NCBI GenBank assembly: GCA_030770545.1
Contig: CM061097.1
Span: 21,946,501-22,010,500 of the forward strand
Direction of reading: 5' to 3'
DNA length: 64,000 nt
From: Macropodus opercularis
Lineage: Eukaryota > Chordata > Actinopteri > Anabantiformes > Osphronemidae
Numbering within the stretch: the first letter of the stretch is position 1; every line of letters starts with the position of its first letter. Positions 43,210-53,841 of this stretch are shown piece after piece. Under the pieces are notes generated by a model. It made no database searches, was not told where the DNA came from, and saw only the letters and a program-made list of their open reading frames with translations. The translations under genes were made by a program, and so were the position numbers.

Positions 43210-44235
43210 CGAGGTGGGGGCGTGCGCTCCTCCTCCTCCTCCTCCTGTTCCTCCTCCTCCTCCCTCACACTGAGCTCCTCGCCTCCCTCTCTCCCTCCCT
43301 CACAATGAGAGAGAGAGGGAGGTGGAGGAGGAGCGACCTTCTCCTCCTCTCTCTCTACCTCCCTCACATTAAGCTCTCCACCTCCCTCTCTCCCTCCCTC
43401 ACATTGAGAGAGAGAGGGAGGTGGAGCAGGAGCAACCCTGTTCTCCTCCTCTCTCTCCCCCTCCCTCACATCGAGCTCTCCGCCTCCCTCTCTCCCTCCC
43501 TCACATTGAGAGAGAGAGGGAGGTGGAGCAGGAGCAACCCTGTTCTTCTCCTCTCTCTCCCCCTCCCTCACATCGAGCTCTCCGCCTCCTTCTCTCCCTC
43601 CCTCACATTGAGAGAGAGAGGGAGGTGGAGGAGGAGCAACCTTGTTCCTCTCCCCCTCCCTCACATCGAGCTCTCCGCCTCCCTCTCTCCCTCCCTCACA
43701 TTCAGAGAGAGAGGGAGGTGGAGCAGGAGCAACCCTGTTCTCCTCCTCTCTCTCCCCCTCCCTCACATCGAGCTCTCCGCCTCCCTCTCTCCCTCCCTCA
43801 CATTGAGAGAGAGAGGGAGGTGGAGCAGGAGCAACCCTGTTCTCCTCCTCTCTCTCCCCCTCCCTCACATCGAGCTCTCCGCCTCCCTCTCTCCCTCCCT
43901 CACATTGAGAGAGAGAGGGAGGTGGAGGAGGAGCAACCTTCTCCTCCTCTCTCTCCCTCCCTCACATCGCGCTCTCCGCCTCCCTCTCTCCCTCCCTCAC
44001 ATTGAGAGAGAGAGAGGGAGGTGGAGCAGGAGCAACCCTGTTCTCCTCCCCCTCCCTTACATCGAGCTCTCTGCCTCCCTCTCTCCCTCCCTCACATTGA
44101 GAGAGAGAGGGAGGTGGAGCAGGAGCAACCCTGTTCTCCTCCCCCTCCCTCACATCGAGCTCTCCGCCTCCCTCTCTCCCTCCCTCACATTGAGAGAGAG
44201 AAGGAGGTGGAGCAACCCCCCTCCTCCTCCCTCAT
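43210..44235 (+). repeat. About 102-bp minisatellite, ten units
   Basis: Units start at CACATTGAGAGAGAGAGGGAGG near 43301, 43401, 43502, 43603, 43697, 43799, 43902, 44000, 44094 and 44185. Most are 101-103 bases; some lack a 9-base TCTCTCTCC block. The unit is close to a multiple of three, so 255-311 codon frames stay open on both strands (LREREVEQEQPCSP-type repeats on plus). A single unit-like copy lies at 28436-28492. Confidence 0.92.
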
Positions 44236-44349
44236 TGTAAATATTTGTAAATAACCCCCCCACACCCGAAGTCAAGCTCCCTCCCTTCTCTCTCCCCTCA
44301 ATACAAGGCCTCCCCCCCACATCGAGCTCCCTACCTCCTTACACCCCCC

Positions 44350-45795
44350 TCCTGTACATAGTTTTAATAAAGTTCAGAGCATGACTGGCTTGTTTCCGTG
44401 GCTTCTTTCTTGTGCTGCAGCTTCAGCTCAGGCTCCAGGTGAAACTGAGCAGAGCTTCTAGCAGAGCTGCTCTATGTTGGACTCTGCTCGTCTGCAGAGC
44501 TTCGAGTCAGACGCCTCCTGGTTGAGTCAGAGACGTCTCCTCACAGCACACGGACTCTAACCCTGGGATGATCTCTCACTGTGTTTGTATTAACTTGGAC
44601 GGATGAGCCTAAAGAAACGAATCTAAGGGTCGCGTGGTTACAGTGGCCGACGATGGCTAATAACCATTTGTGCCCCGACTCCATCTTAACGTGACGAGAC
44701 TGGTGTAATGACATGTTGGCGACAAACGGGAAAAATGAGAAAACAAATGAGAGCAAAGACTTTTACTGATCTCAGTGCAAATGGTTTCAACACAAGACTA
44801 AAATACAAGGAAGCTTCAGAGCCAAGAAATATGGTTTGACAGGAATCTGATTCCTGCTCCAAACTGGACTCCATCACACATCCTGTAAACACAAGGAGAA
44901 ATGGTTGGGGTTAACCACAGGACACAGAGCAGACTGTGCTGGACTACAGGAGAAAGCTCCCCCACGACCATCAACGGTTCTGCAGTGGAGCAGGTGAGCA
45001 GCACCAAGTTCCTGGGTGTGGACCTCTTCTGGAGCAACAACCCTGCATCACTGGCCAGGAAGGGAAACAGAGTCTCTACTTCCTCCGCAGAGCCCCCCCT
45101 CCATCATGCTGCCCTTCTACAGAGGTGCTGTGGAGAGCATCCCGACCAGCAGCATCACTGTGTGCTACGGAGCCTGCAGCGCCACCTGCAGGAAGACACT
45201 TCACTCCCTCTCCCCTCCCTCCAAAAGCTCTATGGCTCACGCCTGACTCAGGGACAGTTTCCTCCAGCAGGCTGTGAGGAGGCTGAATTCCCTTCCTGCT
45301 CTGCCCTGTCAACACAAGGTCCCACCTCTCACTGACTAACACACTGACAACTCCCATCTCCACTCACGCACACATCTACGCCAGTCACCTCATCCCCTGC
45401 ACTGATTCACTTTACGCCAGCATAAAGATTTTTCATACGCCTGAACATTTCCACACTTAGTAACATAGTCCTTGTATATTTTGTGTATAGTTCCGTAGTA
45501 TAAACGCACAATGTATGTAACGGGTTTGAGAGACACAAATGTCAATTCTCCGTGTGTCACACACATAAAGCAGCATTGACAAATACAGCTGACGTTGACG
45601 TTTTACAGCCGTGTTCATAGTGTAAAGAGTTAATAAACGTCGGGAGCGTGGCTGGTTTGTTTCCGTGTCTTCTTTCTCTTGTTCCAGGTGAAACACTAAG
45701 CAGCTGCTTTATGTTGGACTCTACTCGTCTCTGCTGAGCTTAAAGTCAGACGCCTCTTGGTTTAGTCAGAAATCTCACTAACGCGTCTCTTCACA
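44350..45795 (+). repeat. Paired 170-bp repeats around a LINE fragment
   Basis: 44362-44530 and 45630-45785 are similar (TTAATAAA..T..GAGC.TG.CTGG, TTGTTTCCGTG, TGGACTCT.CTCGTCT, AGTCAGACGCCTC). Each has AATAAA near its start. They flank the LINE fragment at 44895-45330. Confidence 0.65.
44895..45470 (+). mobile_element. CR1-group LINE 3' fragment
   Basis: Broken frames give LDYRRK, QVSSTKFLGVDLFW, SLYFLRR and FYRGAVES.PTSSITVCYGACSA, the thumb and C-terminal part of a CR1/Rex1-like ORF2, distinct from the copy at 29031. The RT core is absent. Confidence 0.68.
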
Positions 45796-45799
45796 TTAA

Positions 45800-46400
45800 C
45801 CGAAGTCATTTCAACGCTGCAGAAACACACACAACAGCGCGAATGAAGAAAAGCTCAACCTTTAGGTCAAAGCATCAAAACAAAGTGAAGAGTTGCCTGA
45901 ATCAACTGAAACACACCTGGAAACTATGCGGCTCTGAAAAATCTACGGTTGTGTCCAGTCAGTCAACGATAGAAACCTGAAGCTGAGTGTTAGAAAACGA
46001 GGGAAAACACTGAATGGTAGTTATTTCTGAACTGATGCAAACAGAGTCACTACACAGGCCCTGAATAAAATACTAGCAACCACAGACATCGGCCAAACTA
46101 AGGAGTCGATGCAGAACCAGCGTCTGCTTGAACATCCTACCCATGCGCTGCTACTGGCTCTGCTTCTAAGTTAGAGGAACAATCCTTTTACCGGATGCAA
46201 GTCTGCTTGTGGCCTGTGGTTCAACATCAACACACGTCTGTGTTTCTGGATTTGTTTCTATTATTGGAAATTATATCCAAAAAAAAAAGCAGCGATATGA
46301 CAAAGTCTCCCTCAGCAAACTGTTGGACCGACTCACGTTTGTTAATGTGTTCAGGAATCCCCAGGTTTACTGGGGAACTTACAGATGTACAGTCATTGAC
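45800..46400 (+). repeat. Older duplicated segment, empty-site copy (matches 28493-29030 + 31261-31300)
   Basis: Shares TCATTTCAACGCTGCAGAA, CACTACACAGGCCCTGAATA and GACAAAGTCTCCCTCAGCAA with the 28.5-kb segment. GTTAATGTGTTC is followed directly by AGGAATCC (46352/46353), where the other copy holds the Rex1 LINE. Confidence 0.82.
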
Positions 46401-47190
46401 AGAAGTTGCTCTCGGTTGCTCTGCGTTCTTTTAAAGGATTTTGGTTCAGCAGTCCTAGAACAAACTAGCTACAGAAAAACAACAGGTCGCATCTCTTCAA
46501 GGAAGAACGTGAAGCTTGTGGATGTGCCAGGACACTGTCAAAGGGCTGAAGCTCGTCAAACGGCCAACACCTTGTATTTGACCCATAATAAAGCAGGAAC
46601 ACTGTCAGAAAGTTAATCAGGAGCTAAGAGGAATGTGATGCTACTCACTGGCAGGAACCAGAGCCACCAGTGCTCCGATGACGCGTGACCACCTCGCTGA
46701 ACACAAAGCAGGTTATTTACAGTCTCACCCTACAGCCTGAGCAGCGACGGATTCTTCGCTGGCTAGCGTCCTTTCACAATAAAACAGCTGGCGCAGTCGT
46801 CGACAGTCACGGACCGAGTCCTGACGTCGAGGGAGCACAAAGAGGAGACCTGGGTGGGAGGTCAACCGCAAGACGAGGATCCCGACTCCCACCCAGACCG
46901 AAGTCTGGGGGCAACCGGTCAGAACCTGAAGCCTAGACTTCTTCCTCCTCTAGCCGCTGCCTCTTACCTGCTGCACTTACCCGATCCAGACACTCAGCGA
47001 CTGAACGCTGGAGACACACGGCTCTGAGTCTGACGAAAGCTGTAGATGAGGACAGAGAGAAACACGAGAGACCAGCTCAGTCACACGTGGACGTGGTGGA
47101 GCGAGGAAACAGATGGAAAACCAGATGTGCTTGACTTTGCCCTCTCAGTCTGGGTGTTGTGAGTCACCGTAGGGAAAGAGACGTTACGGT
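46401..47190. other. No gene recognised
   Basis: Only short open frames. No repeat family identified. Confidence 0.4.
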
Positions 47191-47197
47191 GAGGGAA

Positions 47198-47335
47198 GCT
47201 GGTCTGGAGGCTGCTCACCTGGGAGCTGCTGTGATGTTTGGCAGCACGGGGAGAGCTCTGGGTGTTTCCAGACAGCAGGGCTAGTGACGGGGTTTGAGCT
47301 GGGGGAGGGTCCGATACAGCAGGTGGCGCTAAACA
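47198..47335 (+). repeat. Third copy of a 120-bp segment from the duplication
   Basis: GTGATGTTTGGCAGCACGGG...GGGGGAGGGTCCGATACAGC matches 17473-17594 and 57347-57468 closely, with an extra 15 bases inside. Confidence 0.85.
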
Positions 47336-47339
47336 CCGC

Positions 47340-47465
47340 AGCAGAAGCAGCAAAGGAGGAAGAAGAAGAAGCAGCAGCAAAGGAGGACGACGACTATGAA
47401 GCAGCAGCAAAGGAGGACGACGACGAAGAAGAAGAAGGAAGCAGAAGCAGCAGCAGCAGCACTGG
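47340..47465 (+). repeat. GCA/GAA/GAC triplet repeats
   Basis: Imperfect trinucleotide tract (GCAGCAGCAAAGGAGGACGACG repeated, then GAAGAAGAAG and CAGCAGCAGCAGC). Confidence 0.88.
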
Positions 47466-47554
47466 CGCGCATGGCGTCTGCGCTCTGAGAAGGCAACAGG
47501 TAGATTTTTATTAAACAGCTGGAGACATGACAAGTGGCGGATTTTGTAGCCGAG

Positions 47555-47623
47555 CTTTTTTTGTTTTGTTTTGTTTTGTTTTGTTTTGTTTTGTTTTGTT
47601 TTGTTTTGTTTTGTTTTGTTTTA
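47555..47623 (+). repeat. TTTTG microsatellite
   Basis: About 13 TTTTG units followed by TTTTATCG. Confidence 0.95.
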
Positions 47624-47671
47624 TCGCTTTCCAGGTGACTTTAGGTCGTCCAGAGTTAAGGCTCTGTTAGC

Positions 47672-47721
47672 CAATCTACGCTAAGCTAAGCTAAGCTAGG
47701 CTAGGCTAAGCTAGGCTACCT
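47672..47721 (+). repeat. Short tandem CTAAG/CTAGG pentamers
   Basis: GCTAAGCTAAGCTAGGCTAGG-type pentamers for about 45 bases. Confidence 0.8.
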
Positions 47722-47820
47722 AATATTACGATGAAGACATTTGCTGTGCTCCGTACATGTAGAACGTTTCTTCTGTCCTTACCTCGTGTTATGTGACAGC
47801 GCTAGGAAGAAAGGGCTTCA

Positions 47821-48525
47821 ATTCAATTGAAATTCAACTTTATTTATATAGCGCCAATTCACAACATCAGTTATCTCAAGGCACTTTACAAGTGAGGTTT
47901 AAGACCTGACACAACTAAACCAAAGTTTAGCTAGTTAGTCACATGTGGACATGGAGGCATGTTAGTGGATAGAAGAAACCGAAAAGAGCTCAGTGAATGA
48001 AGGACGTCCCCCAGCATCTAAGTCTATAGCAGCTGAACGAGCAGAACCATCTCTAACTATACGCTTTGTCAAAAAGAAAGGTTTTCAAACTAGAGAGGGC
48101 GTCTGCTGCTAGAACCTGAACTGGAAGCTGGTTCCACATAGAGGAGCTTGGAGCTAAAGGCTCTGCCTCCCGTTCTACAGGTAGAAACTCTAGGAACCAC
48201 CAGCAGACCAGCTCTGAGAAGCAAGGTTCTGTTGGAGCAGAAGGAGCCATGAGGTCTAAGACAAGATGGAGCTTTATCATGAAGAGCTTTGTAGGTGAGG
48301 AGAGGGATTTTGAATTCTATCCTAGATTTGACAGGGAGCCAATGCAGAGAAGCTCATGTAGGAGAAATGTGATCTCTCTTCCTGAGTCCAGTCAGACTCT
48401 GGCTGCAGCATTTTGAATGAACTGGAGGCTTTTCAAAGAGTTAGTGGGACAAACTATGAGCAGCGAGTTACAGTCGTCCAGCCTAGAGGTAACAAATGCA
48501 TGGATTAATTTCTCAGCGTCACTCT
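47821..48525 (-). mobile_element. L2/Maui LINE 3' fragment, antisense
   Basis: Reverse complement of the 3' end of the L2 at 23120-26636: it starts with the (CAATT) tail, ATTTATATAGCGCC and CAAGGCACTTTACAAG. On the minus strand it encodes FLDKAYS-type C-terminal residues and QSDAEKLIHAFVTSRLDDCNSLLIVCP. Small deletions and frame breaks. The insertion is older than the copy A L2. Confidence 0.9.
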
Positions 48526-49127
48526 GCTTAGGGTTAGGGGTCGGGTGTGTGAGTTTTTTCTCAATGACTCTCCCTGCTCTGTCCTTTAGAGTAGAGCAGT
48601 TTGGTGTGGAGAGCCAAGGGGAAGGCACGGGCCGACGCTTGTCGCTCAGGTTCCTCGATACTTGAGTTACTCTTGTGTTTTGCCAATTCTCCATATGGTC
48701 AAAGCGTCCTCTGCAGCCCCCAGGAGGCCGTGAGACAGCTGCAATTTTTGCAAGCTTTGCCAATTTTTGGTCCTCTCTACTTGATTCTTCTCGGTCTTAG
48801 AGACATTTTCCAAGTTCCCAGGTTGGGTTTGTTGTAGTTAGGGTTAGGCACAAGGATCTCATGGTTAGGATGAAGCCACGGTTGAGGTTAATTGTTTCTA
48901 ATGTGCCAGGTTGGTGACTGAGGTTGGGTTTAGGCATTGAGGTCTCATTGTTAGGGTTAAGTAGTTTGGTCTAAGCTATCTTAGACTAAATTGTGAGGGT
49001 TACTCATCAGTAGTGTACCTTAGGTTCATCGGGCGTTTCGGCCATTTACCACTAGACACCCTCCCCTAAGGGCGGCCCCCTGGGGTGATCAAGTCCCAGG
49101 GTATGTCCTCTTAGGGTTAGGGTTAGG
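48526..49127 (+). repeat. Degenerate TTAGGG-rich repeat
   Basis: Scattered GGGTTAGGG, GTTAGGGTTAGG and TTTAGGCATTGAGGTCTCATTG units, with CTTAGGGTTAGGGTTAGG at about 49110-49127. This looks like an interstitial telomere-like or satellite relic, not a telomere. Confidence 0.6.
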
Positions 49128-49480
49128 TTTGAAATGTGTTTTTTTTGCACTGGCAAGCAGGGGTCTGTGCCATATCACCAAAAAGCCCATTCAGTCAGGA
49201 TGTTGCATTTTATTTCATGGATGCAGTTTAACAGAGATGTTTGGTTCCTTTTGAGGTTGTTTATTTACTTTGTTGTCTTCCTAAGTGCTAAGTGATCTAT
49301 GTTTTTTAGGTGCTTCTAAGCATCATGAGAGGGAGGAGAGGATCCCAGAAGGACATCCCATCAGTCCGAAGCTGACTAGGCAGCCATCAGCAAGGTAAGT
49401 GCATGGAAAACATACTTAAAACCAAGAAGTTTTATAAATATATAGTTTATGTACATGTGTGCGCACACATATATACACAC
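49128..49480 (+). repeat. Dispersed repeat with exon-like segment (matches 11985-12360)
   Basis: Includes the same TTTTTTAG acceptor-like and AG/GTAAGTG donor-like edges around the conserved segment at about 49310-49394. See the copy at 11985. Confidence 0.6.
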
Positions 49481-49545
49481 ACACACACACAAAAACACCT
49501 ACACCTGTGTGTGTATATACATATACACACACACACATGTATCTT
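49455..49545 (+). repeat. CA/TA microsatellite
   Basis: CACACATATATACACACACA-type dinucleotides, then GTGTGTGTATATACATATAC. Confidence 0.9.
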
Positions 49546-49934
49546 GTTAATAGCATGCATAGAGTGAAAGGGCCCAGCTATAAGTGCTGTAAATACAAAT
49601 AGCTATGAATGTTAATTGATACCAAAGTAGAATCATGCAACACACAAGAAGAATAAACTCATGCAGAATAAATTACACATTAAAAAGTTCATGTGTGGGG
49701 CATGCAAAATGGTTAAGAAGTTAATATGTAGGACATATCATTATTGAGGAGTCATGCAGTGGAGGAATAGTTTTATTACTTAATTCCAAATTTAAAAAGA
49801 TTTTTTATGTGTATGTGTTACTCGGACTCTCCTATCAACAGGTTTCCCTCAGCGCCACAGGTAGACCTGGTTGTCTGTGCGTGCATATCTGTGTGCAGCC
49901 AACTCTCTGTTTTCCCTATAAGCCAGCTCCCTCA

Positions 49935-50200
49935 AGCAGAGGGGGAGGGTGTTTAGGTTGAGGGTTAGAGTGGGGTAGGGGGCGCAGTAAAAGGACGGGG
50001 TTGGAGTTTAGGATTAGGATTAGGGTGGGGGATAAGGTGGAGGGAGGTTAGGAAAGGGTGGGGGACAGGGTTAGGATGGGATGAGGGATAGGGTGGAGGG
50101 AGGTTGGGGTTGGGATTAGGAAAGGTGGGGGATAGGATAGGGGCAAGAGTAAAAGTCAGGATGGGGGGTGTTAGTGTTAATTAGGCAGTGGAGTGAAGGA
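49935..50200 (+). repeat. G-rich minisatellite
   Basis: Loose repeats of GGGTTAGGATGGGATGAGGG / GATAGGGTGGAGGGAGGTTAGG-like units; strong G bias on the plus strand and several G-runs that could form quadruplexes. Confidence 0.75.
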
Positions 50201-50446
50201 TGAAGGGTAAGGAGAATGAATTGGGGGCTGAAATGGAGCCCAAAGCTTGAGGACAGACCAGAGACACACAACAGGTAATACAGGCAAGATATATATTTAA
50301 AAAAAAAGTTTGTTTGTTGAACTTACTTACTGCCTAGGAAGAAACACACTCCCATCTCTACAATCATGCATTTTTATTTTCCAGTTCCTCAGTTCCTCCA
50401 TTCAGTTATGATAATCTATGTATTCCTTGTGTATTAGATGTATTTA

Positions 50447-50830
50447 TTAAATGTTCAAAGCTGAAGGAATTTTTGTTTTCAATTTCTCCATCCACAGCCT
50501 CTCCTGCCTCCTGCGCTGGCCCCCCGTCCACGTGGCGGATGCTTGGAGGCCAGTGATTGTGAGATGTTTGGAAATGCTGTACCAAGGGAGTGGATAATCT
50601 GGCCGTCTTCATGCTGCGGATGTGTTGCTGGAGTCTGGTAAAGTGTTTTTCCTGTTTCACCCACGTACATCTTTCCACAGGTTTGGCAGATGATGCAGTA
50701 GCCCAGGTTGGAGCTGTGGATGCTGAACTCACCGTTAATAGGTGCTCCTGCGCCCCCGTGTGGATCAAAAATGAATTTCTCTTGCCTGAAAGACCCGTGC
50801 CCGTCCCGATTTCCAGCAACTGTGTGCCTG
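50447..50830 (-). pseudogene. GIY-YIG endonuclease domain of the PLE
   Basis: Minus strand: GELSIHSSNLGYCI-like region with YCIICQTCGKMYVGETG (the two-strand GIY-YIG signature with CxxC), KTLYQ, QHIRSMK, and the C-terminal ERLWMEKLKTKIPSALNI followed by stops near 50447. The CCHH-like linker motif typical of Penelope elements is partly visible before it. The domain is split over two frames. It would nick target DNA during retrotransposition. Confidence 0.82.
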
Positions 50831-51082
50831 CAAAACCTAGCTCTGACTAATAAATCTCTTAGATTACACTGTAGTTTTGAAATTGATCATGGTCAGCCAT
50901 AATTGTTATAAAGTTGTTCTGCCACAGATTCTGTAGGTAAGGACGAGGTCTGGAGTAGGTTGTGACCAAGGGGACGAGTTCTGTAGGCTCCATTCTGTGT
51001 TTCTCTCCCTGTGGTCGCCGCTCTGTGGCTCCGCTGAGAGACAGAGCAGCGGAGGGGGGAGAGAGATGATAGCGTCTGCTTT

Positions 51083-51229
51083 TTAACGCGTCCCAAAAAC
51101 CTCCTCGTACCCTCTTGCTCTCAGGAATGAAGTGGAGATGGCTTGGTTTGAATCCGCCTCCCTCGAGCAGATTCTATGAAACCGGATGATTTGTGATTGA
51201 ACTATGCCTTTAAATGTGTGTTTCGGATG
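51083..51229 (-). pseudogene. PLE post-RT linker fragment
   Basis: Reads YHPKHTFKGIVQSQIIRFHRIC then SFLRARGYEEVF, the conserved segment that follows the RT in Penelope-like proteins. The ERV LTR inserted immediately upstream, at 51233/51234. Confidence 0.82.
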
Positions 51230-51233
51230 ATAA

Positions 51234-51781
51234 TGTAATGGAAATTTTACTATATGGGTATTTTCCCTTGTGACAGAACTCTGATTCATATCACTTGATA
51301 TATTCTCATATGTATCTGTACTAAGCAAAGTAATCATAGAATGAGTTATATACTGGCTTACAGAAATATTTTAGAACAATGAGCCTTCTCTTTCCCATGG
51401 GAAAGGGAGCTAGGGAGATACTGTTTAGTTAAATTGTTTCACAGCATGGACCATGGCCATGAGAGCATGGCAGAAGAACTTTGATGTACTTTGTTTCTGT
51501 TACACTTTTCTCCTGGCGCAAGGCAGTGACTGACCCTGAGTTGTGGGCTGATAAGTCTCTTGTGGACTGAGCTAATGAGAAGATACATCTTTACTCCGTG
51601 GCAACGAAGGAGGTATTTAGGTAGGAACGGAGGTAGATGACTTCAGAACTACACTCAGGCAGGACCGTTTTGCACTGACTCTGTGTACTTCTCTTCTTGC
51701 AAGAATAAAAGACAAGAGAAAGACAACTTTGATTGGTTTTTGATTCATTCACCAGGTTCCTAACAGGTTTTTGCCTCCACA
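51234..51781 (+). repeat. Solo LTR at the copy-B position of the provirus (548 bp)
   Basis: TGTAATGG...CCTCCACA, flanked by ATAA at 51230-51233 and 51782-51785. Nearly identical to the 3' LTR at 7862-8409 and at exactly the same site in the PLE. Keeps an AATAAAAGAC signal. It results from LTR-LTR recombination that removed the internal provirus. Confidence 0.95.
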
Positions 51782-52835
51782 ATAACCGGCTTTATGGAGT
51801 AGCGCGTGTGTATCTGTTGGTCTGAAGTAAACACGGGTGAGTCATTTTTAATTTTCCTCATCTGTGTGTCCAAAAAGTTTACTTCATCAGCGTGTAGATC
51901 GTATTTAACCTTGATGGAGGGGTGGTGGTTATTCAACGTGCCAGTGAATGTATAAAAACTCTCCTTCCCATGCTCCCAGATGCCGATGATGTCATCCAGG
52001 AAGCGGAGGTAGACGGTAGGTTTAAAGGCCGTTTGGTTCAACGGTAAGTGGTCATAATCTGAGATAATATTAGAATAGTGGTCCTGCAGGACGCAGAAAT
52101 TATTCTGCATCCGCGTTTCTTTCCACAGCGTCTCTGACTTGTTCTGGGGGGGAGGAGGGTTTAATGAAGCCGGTGAGTTTCCGGACGTGTCTGAACGTTC
52201 CCTGTGGCGGCATCTGGGTGCCGATAGCTTTAGCAATAATGTTCTTATGATGGACCGCTTGCATTAATTTGAAATAATTTGTACAGAGCGATCTGGTGGC
52301 CTCATCTAGTTCTGTGTGGGGCGTCTGGGAGGAGGGAGGTTTTGTTCGTTCTCTTCTATTTGCGTTCCTGGTTGTGCTGGTCCTGAGTATTTCTGTTATC
52401 GTAACTTTCCCTACTTTCTAAAGGTGCTGTAGTCCCTGGAAAGCTGAAGTAGGCTGTCTTGGATCTGTGGAGGGAAGACGTGGTCGTGTGGGAAATCCCG
52501 GTGTTCGCTGGGCCTGTGGTGGTAGAAGCTCGATCCTGGCGACTCGGAGAAGATGGTGTTTAAAACGAATCTCTTTTAACAGAGCGTCAATTCGTCTTCG
52601 TGGCCGGTGAGTAAAAGTTGGTAGTGAGTGATTATCAAATGTGGACCCGTTGGCAGATCCCCGACTGACGTCTGAGCTGTTGAAATTCCAAACTTTATTT
52701 GATCGCCAATTTTTCTAAAAAATGAAAACGCCTATTGTGACCAGACACGTCAGTGTTATTCATGCAAGTCAAATTTGATATAAAAAGAGGGAGGACAGAT
52801 CCCAAGATTTAAGCCTAATTCAGCTTAATTGGCCC

Positions 52836-52863
52836 TAACGTTTGGCAGTGAACTGCTTCCTCA
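52836..52863 (-). ncRNA. Hammerhead-ribozyme-like core (copy B)
   Basis: Identical motif to that at 11471-11502 (CTGAGGA, hairpin GCAG/CTGC, CAAACG). Confidence 0.38.
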
Positions 52864-53555
52864 GAGGGGGTTGATTCCAGGAACTGAGCAGAGGGGTAGA
52901 TGAAACATTGGGAGGGTGAACTAGCTCCTCCCTCCAATGTTTGTTCTCCCCTGTAATTGGTTGAAGCCTATCCTGTCCCTCTTCTACGTGGCTAGTTCAG
53001 ACAATCCCAGAGGAGTTACTAATGTATAGGTTTTGGGATATTGATAAGTGCAGAAGAAAATATGGATAATATTTACAAATGGATATGCAATGGACAGGTT
53101 TTAAACTGTAATGAGGGATTTACAATAGATGGGCATAGATTAGCATATTCTAATAATCAGAGGTATGCAAATAAATATGAGCATAATATACTAATGTAGT
53201 GGAAAACATTAGCAGATGTTAGTAGGCTTAGGATGCATTTTGTTCAGGCTTTGTTCATTTCCAGGGAATATGATTGTACAGGACGCTTGCTGGCCTTTGG
53301 CGGCTGCGAGGACGTCTGGCCTGTAGAGCGAAAGAATTTGGGCAAAACATTGCGACCCGGTAACCAAAGCTATTGAGACAAAACAATTTCTGGTAATCAC
53401 AAATCTTTGCATTTGGGCCGATGCAGGTTGGGGGATCAAAACACGCTCCCTAAACATCTGGGGGGAGAGTTCTCTGCCTGCCTTAGAGACAACTCGTTTT
53501 CTGTGGCCAGGCCTCCCCACGCGCTAGCAAGCATGGAGGCTCGCACATCTGCATT

Positions 53556-53841
53556 CACATCCTTTCAGCAGCCAATCAGATCCCTCCTGAGTGTGTTGAC
53601 GTGGTGACAGAGGTCAGAGGGTTCACTGACCCACAGAAGGAGGAGTACTTCATGAAGAGGTTCAGAGATGAGCAGCAGGCCACAACCACCATCTCCCACG
53701 TCAAGACCTCACGAAGCCTCCGCATCATGTGTCACATCCCAGTCTTCTGCTGGATCTGCTGAGAACCAGAGGGGGAGGGGAGCTGCCCAAGGCAGTGACG
53801 GAGATGTACATGTGCTTCCTGGAAACAAGACTGTTTTGTGG
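53556..53841 (+). pseudogene. NLRC3-like NACHT-domain fragment (copy B)
   Basis: Same frameshifted relic as at 13665-13950: EVRGFTDPQKEEYF begins at 53610 and the frame stops at CWIC; DLLRTRGGGELPKAVTEMYMCFLE follows in another frame. B reads Met where A reads Ile in the TE(M/I)Y motif; Met looks like the family state. Confidence 0.85.

Larger units (their letters stand above)
50400..53031 (-). mobile_element. Penelope-like element, copy B (with solo LTR inside)
   Basis: The same element as at 8410-11669, here with its 3' half. Right to left: 5' non-coding part with the hammerhead-like motif (52836-52863), N-terminal coding part joined directly to the RT end (the SGNH part and most of the RT are deleted between 52040 and 52023, with 16 filler bases 52024-52039), solo LTR 51234-51781, post-RT linker (HPKHTFKGIVQSQIIRFHRIC, about 51150-51215) and GIY-YIG nuclease (50447-50740). 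Non-functional. Confidence 0.88.

Noticed and set aside
43305..44240. 311-codon plus-strand and 255-codon minus-strand frames
   Set aside because: Both are products of the 102-bp minisatellite whose unit is near a multiple of three; open on both strands, with no independent protein signature.
49110..49127. TTAGGG repeats as a chromosome end
   Set aside because: Only about three perfect units within degenerate satellite-like sequence, with more genomic DNA on both sides.
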